From Martelella limonii (GTDB taxonomy: Bacteria > Pseudomonadota > Alphaproteobacteria > Rhizobiales > Rhizobiaceae): a DNA stretch of 64,000 nucleotides. Under the pieces are notes generated by a model. That model saw only the letters and a list, made by a program, of their open reading frames with translations, was not told the origin of the DNA and made no database searches. Position 1 is the first letter of the stretch. Each line of letters opens with the position of its first letter. Below, in pieces: positions 38,642-46,968 of the stretch. The stretch covers positions 1 to 64,000 of the forward strand of contig NZ_JABUOU010000012.1 of NCBI RefSeq assembly GCF_013344475.1, read 5' to 3'. Position numbers and translations under genes: made by a program.

Positions 38642-38721
38642 GTTGAGTTGATGCAAGGGTCGGCGCGGCGATATTGCCTGTAAGGTGCCCGTTTCGACCC
38701 ATCCTACCGCTGGAGCAGCTT

Positions 38722-39564
38722 ATGAAACTGGTACGTTACGGTGAAAAGGGCGCCGAAAAGCCCGGAATTCTTGACGGTGCAGGCGCCATTCGCGATCTGT
38801 CCGGCGTCATCGGCGATCTCGGTCCCGATGCGCTTTCAAAGGAATCGCTTGCGAAGATCGCCGGGCTCGACGTCGAAACCCTGCCGCGCGTGGATGGCAG
38901 CCCGCGTTACGGCGCGCCGGTCGCCAATATCGGCAAATTCATCTGCGTCGGCCTCAATTACGCCGACCATGCCGCCGAAACCGGCAAGGAGCCGCCGCCC
39001 GAACCCGTGCTGTTCGCCAAGGCGACCACCGCCGTTTGCGGGCCCAATGACGACGTCGAAATCCCGCGCGGTTCGGAAAAGACCGACTGGGAGGTCGAAC
39101 TCGGCATCGTCATCGGCACCCGTGCAAAATATGTCGAGGAAGCTGACGCGCTTTCCCATATCGCGGGCTATGTCCTCGTCAACGATGTCTCCGAACGCGC
39201 GTTCCAGTCGGAGCGGGCCGGCCAGTGGATCAAGGGCAAGAGCCATGACACGTTCGGCCCCACAGGTCCGTGGCTGGTGACGCCGGATGAGTTTGAAGAC
39301 ATCCAGAACATCGATCTCTGGCTCGATGTCGATGGCGAGCGCCGCCAGCGCGGCAATACCCGCACGATGATCTTCGGGGTCGCCCATCTCGTCAGCTACA
39401 TCTCTCAGTTCATGACGCTGGAGCCTGGCGATATCATCTCCACCGGCACGCCGCCCGGCGTCGGGCTCGGCATGAAGCCGCCGACCTACCTCAAGGAAGG
39501 TCAGATCGTCACGCTCGGTGCGGAAGGTCTGGGCGAGCAGCGCCAGAAGATGGTGCAGGCATGA
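38722..39564 (+). CDS. Fumarylacetoacetate hydrolase (FAH) family protein
   Basis: A 280-residue FAH-superfamily enzyme; these cleave C-C bonds of diketo acids or isomerise/hydrate related compounds. Visible are the N-terminal MKLVRYGEKGAEKPGIL, FICVGLNYADHAAETG, the metal-binding DWEVELGIVIG, and GDIISTGTPPGVGLGMKPP. Overall it resembles ureidoglycolate-lyase-like and 2,4-diketo-3-deoxy-L-fuconate hydrolase-like members. ATG 38722 is preceded by ctggagcag; an ATG at 38674 is in frame but atypical. It overlaps the SDR gene by four bases, so the two products probably act in one pathway. Confidence 0.88.
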   Translation: MKLVRYGEKGAEKPGILDGAGAIRDLSGVIGDLGPDALSKESLAKIAGLDVETLPRVDGSPRYGAPVANIGKFICVGLNYADHAAETGKEPPPEPVLFAKATTAVCGPNDDVEIPRGSEKTDWEVELGIVIGTRAKYVEEADALSHIAGYVLVNDVSERAFQSERAGQWIKGKSHDTFGPTGPWLVTPDEFEDIQNIDLWLDVDGERRQRGNTRTMIFGVAHLVSYISQFMTLEPGDIISTGTPPGVGLGMKPPTYLKEGQIVTLGAEGLGEQRQKMVQA

Positions 39565-40364
39565 GCCTTTCGAAAGCAAAAGCGGCCCTCAACGATCTTT
39601 CCGGCAAGACCGCGATCGTCACCGGCGCCGGCCGCGGGCAGGGGGCAGTCGAAGCCGCTCTCCTCGCCGAAGCCGGCGCGAAGGTGATGCTCTGCGATGT
39701 GCTCGTGGAGGAAGGCGAAGCAAAGGCCGAAGCGCTGAATGCGGCTGGCCATGAGGCCCGCTTCATGAAGCTCGACGTGACCGCCGAGGCCGATTGGCAG
39801 GCAGTGGTCGAGGCGGTCAAGGCATGGACCGGCAGCCTCGATATCCTCGTCAACAATGCCGGCATCATCAACCGCAAGACCATCACCGACATGTCGGTTG
39901 CCGAATGGCGGAAGGTTCTGGACGTCAACGCCACCGGCGCCTTTGCCGGCCTGAAGGCGGCGGTGCCGCTGATGATCGAAACCGGCGGCGGCTCGATCAT
40001 CAACATCTCGTCCAACAGCGGTTTTTCCGGCCACTACGACCCGGCATATACCGCCAGCAAATGGGCGCTGCGCGGGCTGACCCGCACGGCGGCGATGGAA
40101 TATGCGGAAAAGGGCATTCGCGTGAACGCGATCTGCCCCGGCCTGATCGTCACCGATCTCAACCGCAATTCCCCGCATCTGAAGCCGATGATCGAGATGA
40201 CGCCGATGCAGCGATCGGGCGAAGCGGAAGAGGTGGCGCAGCTCGTGCTGTTCCTCGCCTCCGAAGGTTCGGCCTTCATCACCGGCGAGGACTTCGTCAT
40301 CGATGGCGGCTTCACCGGGGGCGCTGCCTATCGCCGCGTCGCCCGGGAAACCGGCATCTACTAG
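39561..40364 (+). CDS. SDR family NAD(P)-dependent oxidoreductase
   Basis: Classical short-chain dehydrogenase, 267 residues: TGxxxGxG as TGAGRGQG, NNAG motif (LVNNAGIIN), catalytic Ser in NISSNSGFSG, YTASK (Tyr and Lys), and the C-terminal DGGFTGG. The aspartate after strand 2 (MLCDVLVEE) favours NAD. Translationally coupled to the FAH gene (ATGA overlap). A dehydrogenase plus FAH hydrolase is the arrangement known from the L-fucose route via 2-keto-3-deoxy-L-fuconate, which makes a deoxy-sugar-acid pathway a reasonable but unproven guess. A hairpin follows eight bases after the stop. Confidence 0.9.
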   Translation: MSLSKAKAALNDLSGKTAIVTGAGRGQGAVEAALLAEAGAKVMLCDVLVEEGEAKAEALNAAGHEARFMKLDVTAEADWQAVVEAVKAWTGSLDILVNNAGIINRKTITDMSVAEWRKVLDVNATGAFAGLKAAVPLMIETGGGSIINISSNSGFSGHYDPAYTASKWALRGLTRTAAMEYAEKGIRVNAICPGLIVTDLNRNSPHLKPMIEMTPMQRSGEAEEVAQLVLFLASEGSAFITGEDFVIDGGFTGGAAYRRVARETGIY

Positions 40365-40371
40365 AGCATTC

Positions 40372-40398
40372 CCGGTGAAGCGGAAACCGCTTCACCGG
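40372..40398. terminator. Hairpin after SDR gene
   Basis: Perfect 12-bp inverted repeat CCGGTGAAGCGG / CCGCTTCACCGG with loop AAA, between the convergent SDR gene and the glyoxalase-superfamily-like gene. No T run on the plus strand. Confidence 0.7.
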
Positions 40399-40446
40399 AT
40401 ACACCAGCCACAAGGCAGAGCGAGAAAACGGCGACGGGTCTCCCCG

Positions 40447-40887
40447 TTACCATGACAGCTCCACATGCGGCCGCCCGTCCGACGTCTTCGCCGGAGAGCG
40501 GCCGTTTTCATCGATGATGCAGTTGATCCGATGACGGAAGGCGGAGAAGCTTTCGAAGGTCACGACATCGACCGGCGCATCGAATTTCAGCGTCAGCCGG
40601 AAATGTCCCGGCCTGTTCTGGAGCGCCTCGACCGACAGCACCTCGGCCGAAAACGGCTGGCCCAGATAGCTGCCGCTGACCCTTGCGCCCAGCATCCACG
40701 GATTGAGCGGCGGGCGGTTGCCGATCCGGGCATGAAGCGTATTCCAGTCACGGAAGCCATATAGCGCGGCGATCAGTTCGAGCGCGCGGGAATGGGTGAT
40801 GCTCTCGCCTTCCTGGGAAAGGCGGGTGCGCAGGCGTTTTGCCTGTTCCTTGAGTGTCTCAAGGGCGGGGAGGGGCGTATGGGGCAT
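40447..40887 (-). CDS. Glyoxalase-superfamily-like small protein of unknown function
   Basis: A 146-residue protein with N-terminal ALETLKEQAKRLRTRLSQEG and the motif SHSRALELIAALYGFRDWNTLHA-like (here THSRALELIAALYGFRDWN), a signature I know from proteins annotated as glyoxalase superfamily, although the metal-binding residues of true glyoxalases are not evident. The C-terminal half is beta-rich. The start at 40887 follows gaaggg; the frame extends to 40980 but the additional 31 residues lack family character. The function is unknown. It is transcribed away from arfB, from which it is separated by 236 bp. Confidence 0.7.
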   Translation of the reverse strand: MPHTPLPALETLKEQAKRLRTRLSQEGESITHSRALELIAALYGFRDWNTLHARIGNRPPLNPWMLGARVSGSYLGQPFSAEVLSVEALQNRPGHFRLTLKFDAPVDVVTFESFSAFRHRINCIIDENGRSPAKTSDGRPHVELSW

Positions 40888-41123
40888 TGCGAAGTTTTCC
40901 CTTCGCATTCGCTTGTCTGGTGTTCCGGGGCCCGCATTGCCAGAAACGCGAATGCGCAAAGTCTGAAAAACTTCGTTCATCGGTTTGAAGGGAGCTTCAC
41001 CTTGGCAATGTGCCTGCGGGCGGCCGGCGTCCCTCGCCGTTGCCCATTCCTAGTCCTCGCCCTGCCGCAGGTCAAGGATACAGGGCTTGATGGGGCGGGG
41101 CCTGACATGAGATAACCACCCTC

Positions 41124-41561
41124 ATGGCATCAAGCGACCTCTTCATCAATGACCGGATCACGATCTTCGGCTGGGAGCTCACCGAGCAGTTCGTGCTCGC
41201 GGGCGGACCCGGCGGGCAGAATGTCAACAAGGTCGCGACTGCGGTTCAGCTGTTCTTTCCGCTCACCGCATCGCCCTCGCTTCCGGAGAACGTCAAGCGC
41301 AATGCCGTGCGCCTTGCCGGCCGCAAGGTATCCAAGGACGGCGTGCTGATGATCGAGGCGAACCGGTTTCGCAGCCAGGAGCGCAACCGCGAGGATGCCC
41401 GCGAACGGCTGAAGGAGTTGATCCTCGCCGCCGCCGCCCCGCCGCCGCCACGACGGCGCAAGACCCGGCCTACAAAGGGCTCGATCGAACGGCGGCTGAA
41501 GGAAAAATCAGGCCGCGCCACCATCAAGAAAATGCGCGGCAAACCCGCATCGGACGATTAG
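41124..41561 (+). CDS. arfB: Alternative ribosome-rescue factor ArfB (peptidyl-tRNA hydrolase, GGQ domain)
   Basis: Rescues stalled ribosomes by hydrolysing peptidyl-tRNA. The 145-residue protein has the catalytic GGQ motif at residues 30-32 (AGGPGGQNVNKV), the release-factor-like fold, and the long basic C-terminal tail (RRRKTRPTKGSIERRLKEKSGRATIKKMRG) that enters the empty mRNA channel. This tail distinguishes ArfB from class-1 release factors. alkB follows after 4 bp, so the two are probably cotranscribed. Confidence 0.93.
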   Translation: MASSDLFINDRITIFGWELTEQFVLAGGPGGQNVNKVATAVQLFFPLTASPSLPENVKRNAVRLAGRKVSKDGVLMIEANRFRSQERNREDARERLKELILAAAAPPPPRRRKTRPTKGSIERRLKEKSGRATIKKMRGKPASDD

Positions 41562-41565
41562 CGCG

Positions 41566-42195
41566 ATGACCCGGACCATGGCCGATCTGCCTGACGGTTT
41601 CCGCTTTCTGCCGGATTTTCTCGATCGCGCCGCCCAGGAAGCGCTCGTTGAGGACATCCGCGCGGTGGTCGCAGCCGCACCGCTTTACGTGCCCGCCATG
41701 CCGCGGACCGGCAAGGAAATGTCGGTGCGGATGACCAATTGCGGCACGCTCGGCTGGGTCACGGACAAGGAACGCGGCTACCGCTATCAGGAAACCCATC
41801 CCAAGACCGGAAAGCACTGGCCCGAAATGCCCGCACGCCTGCGCGCGCTCTGGGAGGTGCTTGCAGACTATCCGCTGCCGCCCGAGGCCTGCCTCGTCAA
41901 TTTCTACGACGATACCGCGAAAATGGGCATGCATCAGGATAGTGACGAGGCCGACATGAAGGCACCGGTTCTCTCGATATCCCTCGGTGACACCTGCCTG
42001 TTCCGCGTCGGCGGCACGGAGCGCGGCGGCAAGGCGGCCTCGCTGAAACTCAAGAGCGGCGATATCGTCCTGCTTGCCGGCAAGAGCAGGCTTGCCTTTC
42101 ACGGCGTCACCCGCACCTATCCCGGCACATCAACGCTGTTGAAGAATGGCGGGCGTATCAATCTGACGCTGAGGCGGGTCACTGCGGCGCCATGA
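41566..42195 (+). CDS. alkB: Alpha-ketoglutarate-dependent DNA repair dioxygenase AlkB
   Basis: Fe(II)/2-oxoglutarate dioxygenase that removes alkyl groups from DNA or RNA bases. The 209-residue protein shows the iron ligands His-x-Asp in MHQDSDE and the distal His in LAFHGVTR, plus the 2-oxoglutarate-binding R-x-N-x-T-x-R pattern in GRINLTLRR and the typical LVNFYDDTAKMGMH. It immediately follows arfB and converges on tsaE, leaving 10 bp between the stops. An ATG four codons downstream (MADLPDG) is an alternative start. Confidence 0.93.
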   Translation: MTRTMADLPDGFRFLPDFLDRAAQEALVEDIRAVVAAAPLYVPAMPRTGKEMSVRMTNCGTLGWVTDKERGYRYQETHPKTGKHWPEMPARLRALWEVLADYPLPPEACLVNFYDDTAKMGMHQDSDEADMKAPVLSISLGDTCLFRVGGTERGGKAASLKLKSGDIVLLAGKSRLAFHGVTRTYPGTSTLLKNGGRINLTLRRVTAAP

Positions 42196-42205
42196 TGCGC
42201 CAGCC

Positions 42206-42661
42206 TTAGAAGCTTGGCGGAAGGACCTTCGCCAGCTCTGCAGACCGCCCGCCGGAAAGCGCCACCCTGCGGCCATCGCCCTCTTCCTCGAAGGCAATGC
42301 TGATCGCATCGTCGGGCAGAAGATCCCCGCCGCGACCGGGCCACTCGATCAGGCTGATACCGTCGGCAAGCGCCTCGTCAATGCCGAGCTCGATCAGTTC
42401 GTCTGCGTCGGAAAGCCGGTAGAGGTCGAAATGCCAGAGTGGCGGATCGCCGTCATAGACCTGCACCAGCGTGAATGTGGGGCTTGGCACGTCCAGAGCG
42501 GGGTCCCCAAGCCGCGCCCTGATGAGGGCGCGGGCAAAGGTCGATTTCCCCATGCCGAGATCGCCGTCGAGCAGCAGGCAGTCGCCCGCTTGAAGATGCG
42601 GCGCAAGGCTTTCGGCAAAGGCGATCGTCGCCCTCTCGTCGGCGAGAAAGACCGTGTTCAT
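42206..42661 (-). CDS. tsaE: tRNA threonylcarbamoyladenosine biosynthesis ATPase TsaE
   Basis: ATPase needed for t6A37 tRNA modification together with TsaB and TsaD. The 151-residue protein has the P-loop GDLGMGKSTFARALIR, the SPTFTLVQVY switch and HFDLYRLSDADELIELG. Its start overlaps the stop of the upstream histidine kinase gene by four bases (ATGA), so the kinase and tsaE are translated from one message. This coupling between a multi-PAS kinase and tsaE is seen in related bacteria as well, to my knowledge. Confidence 0.93.
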   Translation of the reverse strand: MNTVFLADERATIAFAESLAPHLQAGDCLLLDGDLGMGKSTFARALIRARLGDPALDVPSPTFTLVQVYDGDPPLWHFDLYRLSDADELIELGIDEALADGISLIEWPGRGGDLLPDDAISIAFEEEGDGRRVALSGGRSAELAKVLPPSF

Positions 42662-45153
42662 TCGGCCGCGATGATGTCGGCCGATTGTTCGACCGCATCG
42701 GGTATCCGGCAGGATACGGTGGTGCCGGCGCCTGCCTCGGAATCGATGAAGATCTTGCCGTGATGCAGGCCGACGAAGCTTTCCACGATCGCAAGGCCTA
42801 GGCCCGCGCCAGCATACTGCGCCTGCCGTCCGCCCGATTCAAATCGCGAAAACACATTCTCCAGCGCATCCTCGCTGATGCCGGGCCCGTTGTCGGTAAC
42901 GGTGAACACGAAATCGCTGTTCTCGCGCCAGCATGACAGCGCGATGATCGAGCTGCGGGGCGCGTAGCGGATTGCGTTGCCGAGGATCTTCAGCAGCACC
43001 TGCTTCAGCCGCTGGAAATCGGCGGTGATGAAGCCGAGCTTCGGCGGCGCGGTGATTTCCAGCGTCACACCGGTTTCCTGCAATCGGCTCGAAATATCGT
43101 CGGCAACGGAATCGATCAGATCGTCGAGCGACATCCGGTCGCATTCGAGCTGCAGGATGCCGGCATCGGCCGATTTCAGATCGATCATGTCGTTGACGAT
43201 CGTCATCAGCACGGAGGACGAATTGGCGATGTGATCGACATAATTGCTCTGGCGCGCCGTCAGCGGACCGATTTCGGCCGATTTCAGCAGTTCGGCAAAG
43301 CCCATGATCGAGGTCAGCGGCGTGCGCAACTCGTGGCTGACATGTTCCAAGAAGGCGTTCTTCAGTTCCTCGGCCTTGCGCAGCGCGTCGTTCTTTTCCG
43401 TCAGCGCCCGCTCGACATTGACCGAATCCGTCTTGTTGACGAAGGTCAGCATGGTCTGGGCGTTCGGCAGCGGGGTGACCGCATAGTCGAGCACGACGCC
43501 GGAGGACAGTTCCAGACGGCCCTGGCGCGACACGCGCTCGTCGTCGAAGGATGTGATCATCCGGGCAAACAGACGCCAGCCCTTGGCGGCGCCCTCGTCC
43601 TTTTCTGCGATCTGCATCAGCGCGCGGATATGGGTTCCGGGCTCGGCTTCCTTCTCGCCGATCCGCCACAAGCCCATGAAGGCCGGGTTGGAGAGCTTCA
43701 GCCGGCCATCGGGCCCGAACACGGCAACGCCTTCGGAAAGGTGGTCGATGGTTTCGCCCTGAACCTTGACCAGCGTGTTGTAGCGGGTCTTCAGCGCCAC
43801 CTGCTCGGTATGGTTTTCAAAAACCCAGGTGGTGCCGCCGCGCGGGTGGGCGGACGCGAATACGCTCAGCGTCTCGCCGCTCGGCAGATACCAGAGGTCG
43901 TTATAGGGCGCGACCGAATGATAGACGGAGAGCGCCTTGTCCTTCCATTCGCGCCACAGATGCGGCTCCGGCAGCTTGCCGTCGGCACGCAGCCGCTCGA
44001 ACAGCTCGCCATTGTCGGGATGGCCTTCGAGGAAGATCATGTCGAGCTTCCAGAGCTTTTCGAAAGCCTGGTTGTAGAATTTCAGCCGCCGGTCGGCATC
44101 GAAGATCGCAACCGCGGTGTTGAGATGGTTGAGTGTGTCGGCATGGCTTTCAAGCGTCTGCTCCAGCGCCGTCTCGGCTGCCTGCAGCGCGGATACGTCA
44201 AAGGCAAGTCCTGCCGAGCCTTCGCCGGTCGCCACTTCCGTCAGATCGTAGAAAATGCGTTCGCCTGCCGTCACCACCGGCTGGCGGCCGGTAAAGGTTT
44301 GACCGGCCCCGATCTTGCCATCGAGCTTTTCCTGGGTCGCCGCAGAAAGGAGCATTCGGTTTTCGGCAAGCGTTGCCGCCGCGTCGGGGGCTTCCACCGC
44401 CTTCACATAGGCGCGGTTCACCCAGATCAGCCTTCCTTCGCCATCGCGCTGCCAGGCCGGCGTCTCAAGCCCGTCCATGAGCGTTTCGAAACGCGACAGC
44501 ATGGCCTTGGTGCGTTTGTGCTCGAGCTTGAGCTCGGCAAGCTCGGCGCGCAGCGATTCCAGCGCCCCGAAGCGCACATGGGCGCGTCCGCCGGTGGTGC
44601 CGCCGATCACTTCCAGAACATAGCCACTGCTTGTCTCGGCCAGCATCTCGAAGGCCTTGGCGCGGGTGCGCAGGGCGGCAACGGCTGCATCCAGCTGCTT
44701 GGTGCTGCCGGGGGAAAGCCAGTCGGAAAAGGCGAGGAAGGCGTGGTCGTCTTCCGGCGCGCCGGCTTCTTCCGGCAGCGCGCCGAGAAATTCAGGGGCG
44801 GCATCGGGGCCTTCCCAGAAGACGATGCGGCGGTTCTTTTCGGCGTTCAGGGCCTTCAGATTGGAAATGCGTTCGCGCTCGGCCTCGAGCTCTGCTGCGA
44901 GCTGGATGTTTTCCGCCTCGGTGCGGCCGCGCAGGCGCATGAACCAGAGCGTGGAAAGCACGGTCGCGGCCAGCACGCCGCCAAAGGTGGCAAGCGCCAT
45001 GACCTCGCGCGAGGACAGCGTCGGCGGTGCGGCTTCGGCGGCGAACGCCCCCCCGACGATCACCGAAAGCGCGGTTCCGGCCAGCAAAAGCCGTGCGCAA
45101 TGCCGCCCGAAATGGCGATAGCGCTTGTTCGTGTGAGTGCCGCCGCGGCCCAT
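42658..45153 (-). CDS. Multi-PAS membrane sensor histidine kinase (possible DivL counterpart)
   Basis: About 831 residues. The N-terminus has two hydrophobic segments (LLLAGTALSVIVGGAFAAEA and VMALATFGGVLAATVLSTLWF), followed by a coiled coil, then a region with at least three PAS-like modules (for example TPAWQRDGEGRLIWVNRAY, TAVAIFDADRRLKFYN, GVAVFGPDGRLKLSNPAF), HisKA with His607 (VSHELRTPLTSIMGF) and an ATPase domain (TDNGPGISE, GAGLGLAIV). The layout and the coupling to tsaE suggest the rhizobial counterpart of Caulobacter DivL; unlike Caulobacter DivL, which has Tyr, a true histidine is present. No response regulator gene is adjacent. The start at 45153 follows ggatgg; the frame is open to 45294, so the N-terminus is uncertain. 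Confidence 0.82.
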   Translation of the reverse strand: MGRGGTHTNKRYRHFGRHCARLLLAGTALSVIVGGAFAAEAAPPTLSSREVMALATFGGVLAATVLSTLWFMRLRGRTEAENIQLAAELEAERERISNLKALNAEKNRRIVFWEGPDAAPEFLGALPEEAGAPEDDHAFLAFSDWLSPGSTKQLDAAVAALRTRAKAFEMLAETSSGYVLEVIGGTTGGRAHVRFGALESLRAELAELKLEHKRTKAMLSRFETLMDGLETPAWQRDGEGRLIWVNRAYVKAVEAPDAAATLAENRMLLSAATQEKLDGKIGAGQTFTGRQPVVTAGERIFYDLTEVATGEGSAGLAFDVSALQAAETALEQTLESHADTLNHLNTAVAIFDADRRLKFYNQAFEKLWKLDMIFLEGHPDNGELFERLRADGKLPEPHLWREWKDKALSVYHSVAPYNDLWYLPSGETLSVFASAHPRGGTTWVFENHTEQVALKTRYNTLVKVQGETIDHLSEGVAVFGPDGRLKLSNPAFMGLWRIGEKEAEPGTHIRALMQIAEKDEGAAKGWRLFARMITSFDDERVSRQGRLELSSGVVLDYAVTPLPNAQTMLTFVNKTDSVNVERALTEKNDALRKAEELKNAFLEHVSHELRTPLTSIMGFAELLKSAEIGPLTARQSNYVDHIANSSSVLMTIVNDMIDLKSADAGILQLECDRMSLDDLIDSVADDISSRLQETGVTLEITAPPKLGFITADFQRLKQVLLKILGNAIRYAPRSSIIALSCWRENSDFVFTVTDNGPGISEDALENVFSRFESGGRQAQYAGAGLGLAIVESFVGLHHGKIFIDSEAGAGTTVSCRIPDAVEQSADIIAAE

Positions 45154-45413
45154 CAATCCATCCGTTTTTTCGGCGGGCCACGCTCGATTTGCCGCTGAGC
45201 GCGGGGGCCGCCGGTGTTGAAGCGCCGTTGAAGGACGCTTCGGGCAAGTCATGTCGATGAAGATCCGGCCGATTGCCGAATCGCGCCCTTTCAAAACATA
45301 GACGCTTGGCGAATCCCCGAAAAGAGTCCGGCGGAAATAAAGCGAGCGCCTCCGTTTTAGCCGGAGCCTTGCCAGATTATCGGATCATGCTTTCCGAAAT
45401 CTTAATAGGTCGG

Positions 45414-46640
45414 TCAGGCATAGGCGGGCGCCGGGCGTTCCCTGACGGTGAGGTGCACCAGCGCGGAGACGAGGCCGAGCACGATCGCGGCGTACCAGAT
45501 CATGTCGTAATTGCCGTAGCGGTCGAACCAGGCGCCGCCGAGCCAGACGCCGATGAAGCCGCCGAGCTGATGGCTCAGGAACACGAAACCGAAGAGGGTT
45601 CCCATGGCGCGCGGCCCGAACATCACCACGATCAGACCGCTGGTCAGCGGCACGGTGGAAAGCCAAAGCGCGCCCATGCTCATGCCGAAGATCAGCACCG
45701 ATAGCGGCGTCAGCGGCAGCCAGATGAAGACGAGGATCACCACGGCGCGCAGCGCATAGATGGCGGCGAGTACATGCGGCTTGGCGAAGATATTGCCGAG
45801 CCGCGCGGCAAGCAGCGTGCCGAAAATATTGCCGAAGCCTGCAAGCGCCAGCGCCTGCAGCCCGAGCCCGCGCAATTGCGACGGCGTCATGCCGGTGCCG
45901 GCGCAGAAATTCTGCACATAGGTCGGCAGATGGGCGGTGATGAAGGCAAGGTGGAAGCCGCAGACGAAGAAGCCGAGCCCCAGCATCAGGAAGCTTGGAT
46001 GGGCAAAGGCGTGGCGCAGGGTCTCGCCAAGGTCGATCGGCGGCGGGGTCGCGGCCCCTTCTTCCGGTCGCACGTTCAGGAACGGGATCGCGAAGGCCAT
46101 CGGCACCAGAAGTGCCGTCAGGATCGCCATCGTCACGCGCCAGTCGAAATGGGCAATCAGAAAGGCGACCAGCAGCGGCAGCAGCGCCTGACCGGCAGAG
46201 CCGGTGGCAGAGGCGACGCCGAGATAGAAACCGCGCTTTTCGGCGGGGGCAGCCCGGCCGATGACGGCGAGAACCGTGCCGAAGGCGGTGCCGGAAATGC
46301 CCATGCCCACCAGCACGCCGGCGCCCATATGCTGGGCGAAGGGCGTGGTGCCGACAATCGAAACGCCCATGCCGAGAACATAAAACAGGAAGCCGAGCCA
46401 GAGCGCGCGGCGGTCGCCGAACTTGTCGGCCAGCATGCCGAAGAAGGGCTGCGCCAGACCCCAGACCAGGTTCTGGATCGCGAGCGATATCGAGAAGATC
46501 TCGAGCCTGCCGCCGAACAGATCGTTGGAAAGCGGCTCGATTACCCCGCCCAGCACCGAGCGCACCCCGAAGGAGAGCGCCAGCACGATGCCGCCGGCGA
46601 TCATGATCGGTGCCATGTTGCGGGTGTCTGTCGTGCGCAT
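45414..46640 (-). CDS. MFS transporter
   Basis: Major facilitator superfamily permease of 408 residues with about 12 hydrophobic segments. Visible are the loop 2-3 motif GMLADKFGDRRALWLG between helices 2 and 3, GVASATGSAGQALLPLLVAFL near helix 5, and VFLSHQLGGFIGVWLGGAW in the C-terminal half. It resembles the oxalate/formate- or monocarboxylate-like exporter group, but the substrate is not predictable. ATG 46640 is preceded by ggacgga; an ATG at 46667 is in frame. It is monocistronic, and the downstream gap to the histidine kinase has no clear terminator. Confidence 0.88.
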   Translation of the reverse strand: MRTTDTRNMAPIMIAGGIVLALSFGVRSVLGGVIEPLSNDLFGGRLEIFSISLAIQNLVWGLAQPFFGMLADKFGDRRALWLGFLFYVLGMGVSIVGTTPFAQHMGAGVLVGMGISGTAFGTVLAVIGRAAPAEKRGFYLGVASATGSAGQALLPLLVAFLIAHFDWRVTMAILTALLVPMAFAIPFLNVRPEEGAATPPPIDLGETLRHAFAHPSFLMLGLGFFVCGFHLAFITAHLPTYVQNFCAGTGMTPSQLRGLGLQALALAGFGNIFGTLLAARLGNIFAKPHVLAAIYALRAVVILVFIWLPLTPLSVLIFGMSMGALWLSTVPLTSGLIVVMFGPRAMGTLFGFVFLSHQLGGFIGVWLGGAWFDRYGNYDMIWYAAIVLGLVSALVHLTVRERPAPAYA

Positions 46641-46968
46641 CTTTCCGTCCTGCCTCGAGCAAAACACCGGTTTAGCAGCGTTTCAATCATTTCAACAATC
46701 AATAGAATTGAAGGACCCCCGGGGTCGGCGTGATGCGTGTGTCTTGGAAATCCGACCTTGCTGCGCCTTCCGGACATGGCGACCACGTCTTCAGCGCGGC
46801 ACGAGCGTTACCGGTCGCCAACGAAAACAATTCGAAAGCCGCGCTTGATTTTCCGCGCCGCTCCGCCTTCAATGCCGCACATTCTTGCCGGCGGTTCTTG
46901 AAGGCTTCACGGTCCTGTGCCAGTCAAGATCACACCGCCCCACCCCATGTTTCAGGGAGCAGACTGAC
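46641..46968. other. Intergenic region between MFS gene and pgi
   Basis: A 328-bp divergent spacer that must contain the promoters of both genes. I see no reading frame of coding character and no strong repeat apart from the short palindrome GACCCCCGGGGTC near 46714. Confidence 0.5.

Noticed and set aside
43231-45198. 655-codon plus-strand frame opposite the histidine kinase, and similar ones opposite pgi (46930-48543), nrdE (56616-58409) and the permease (61482-63233)
   Set aside because: All mirror genes with clear domains on the other strand and show the same antisense composition.
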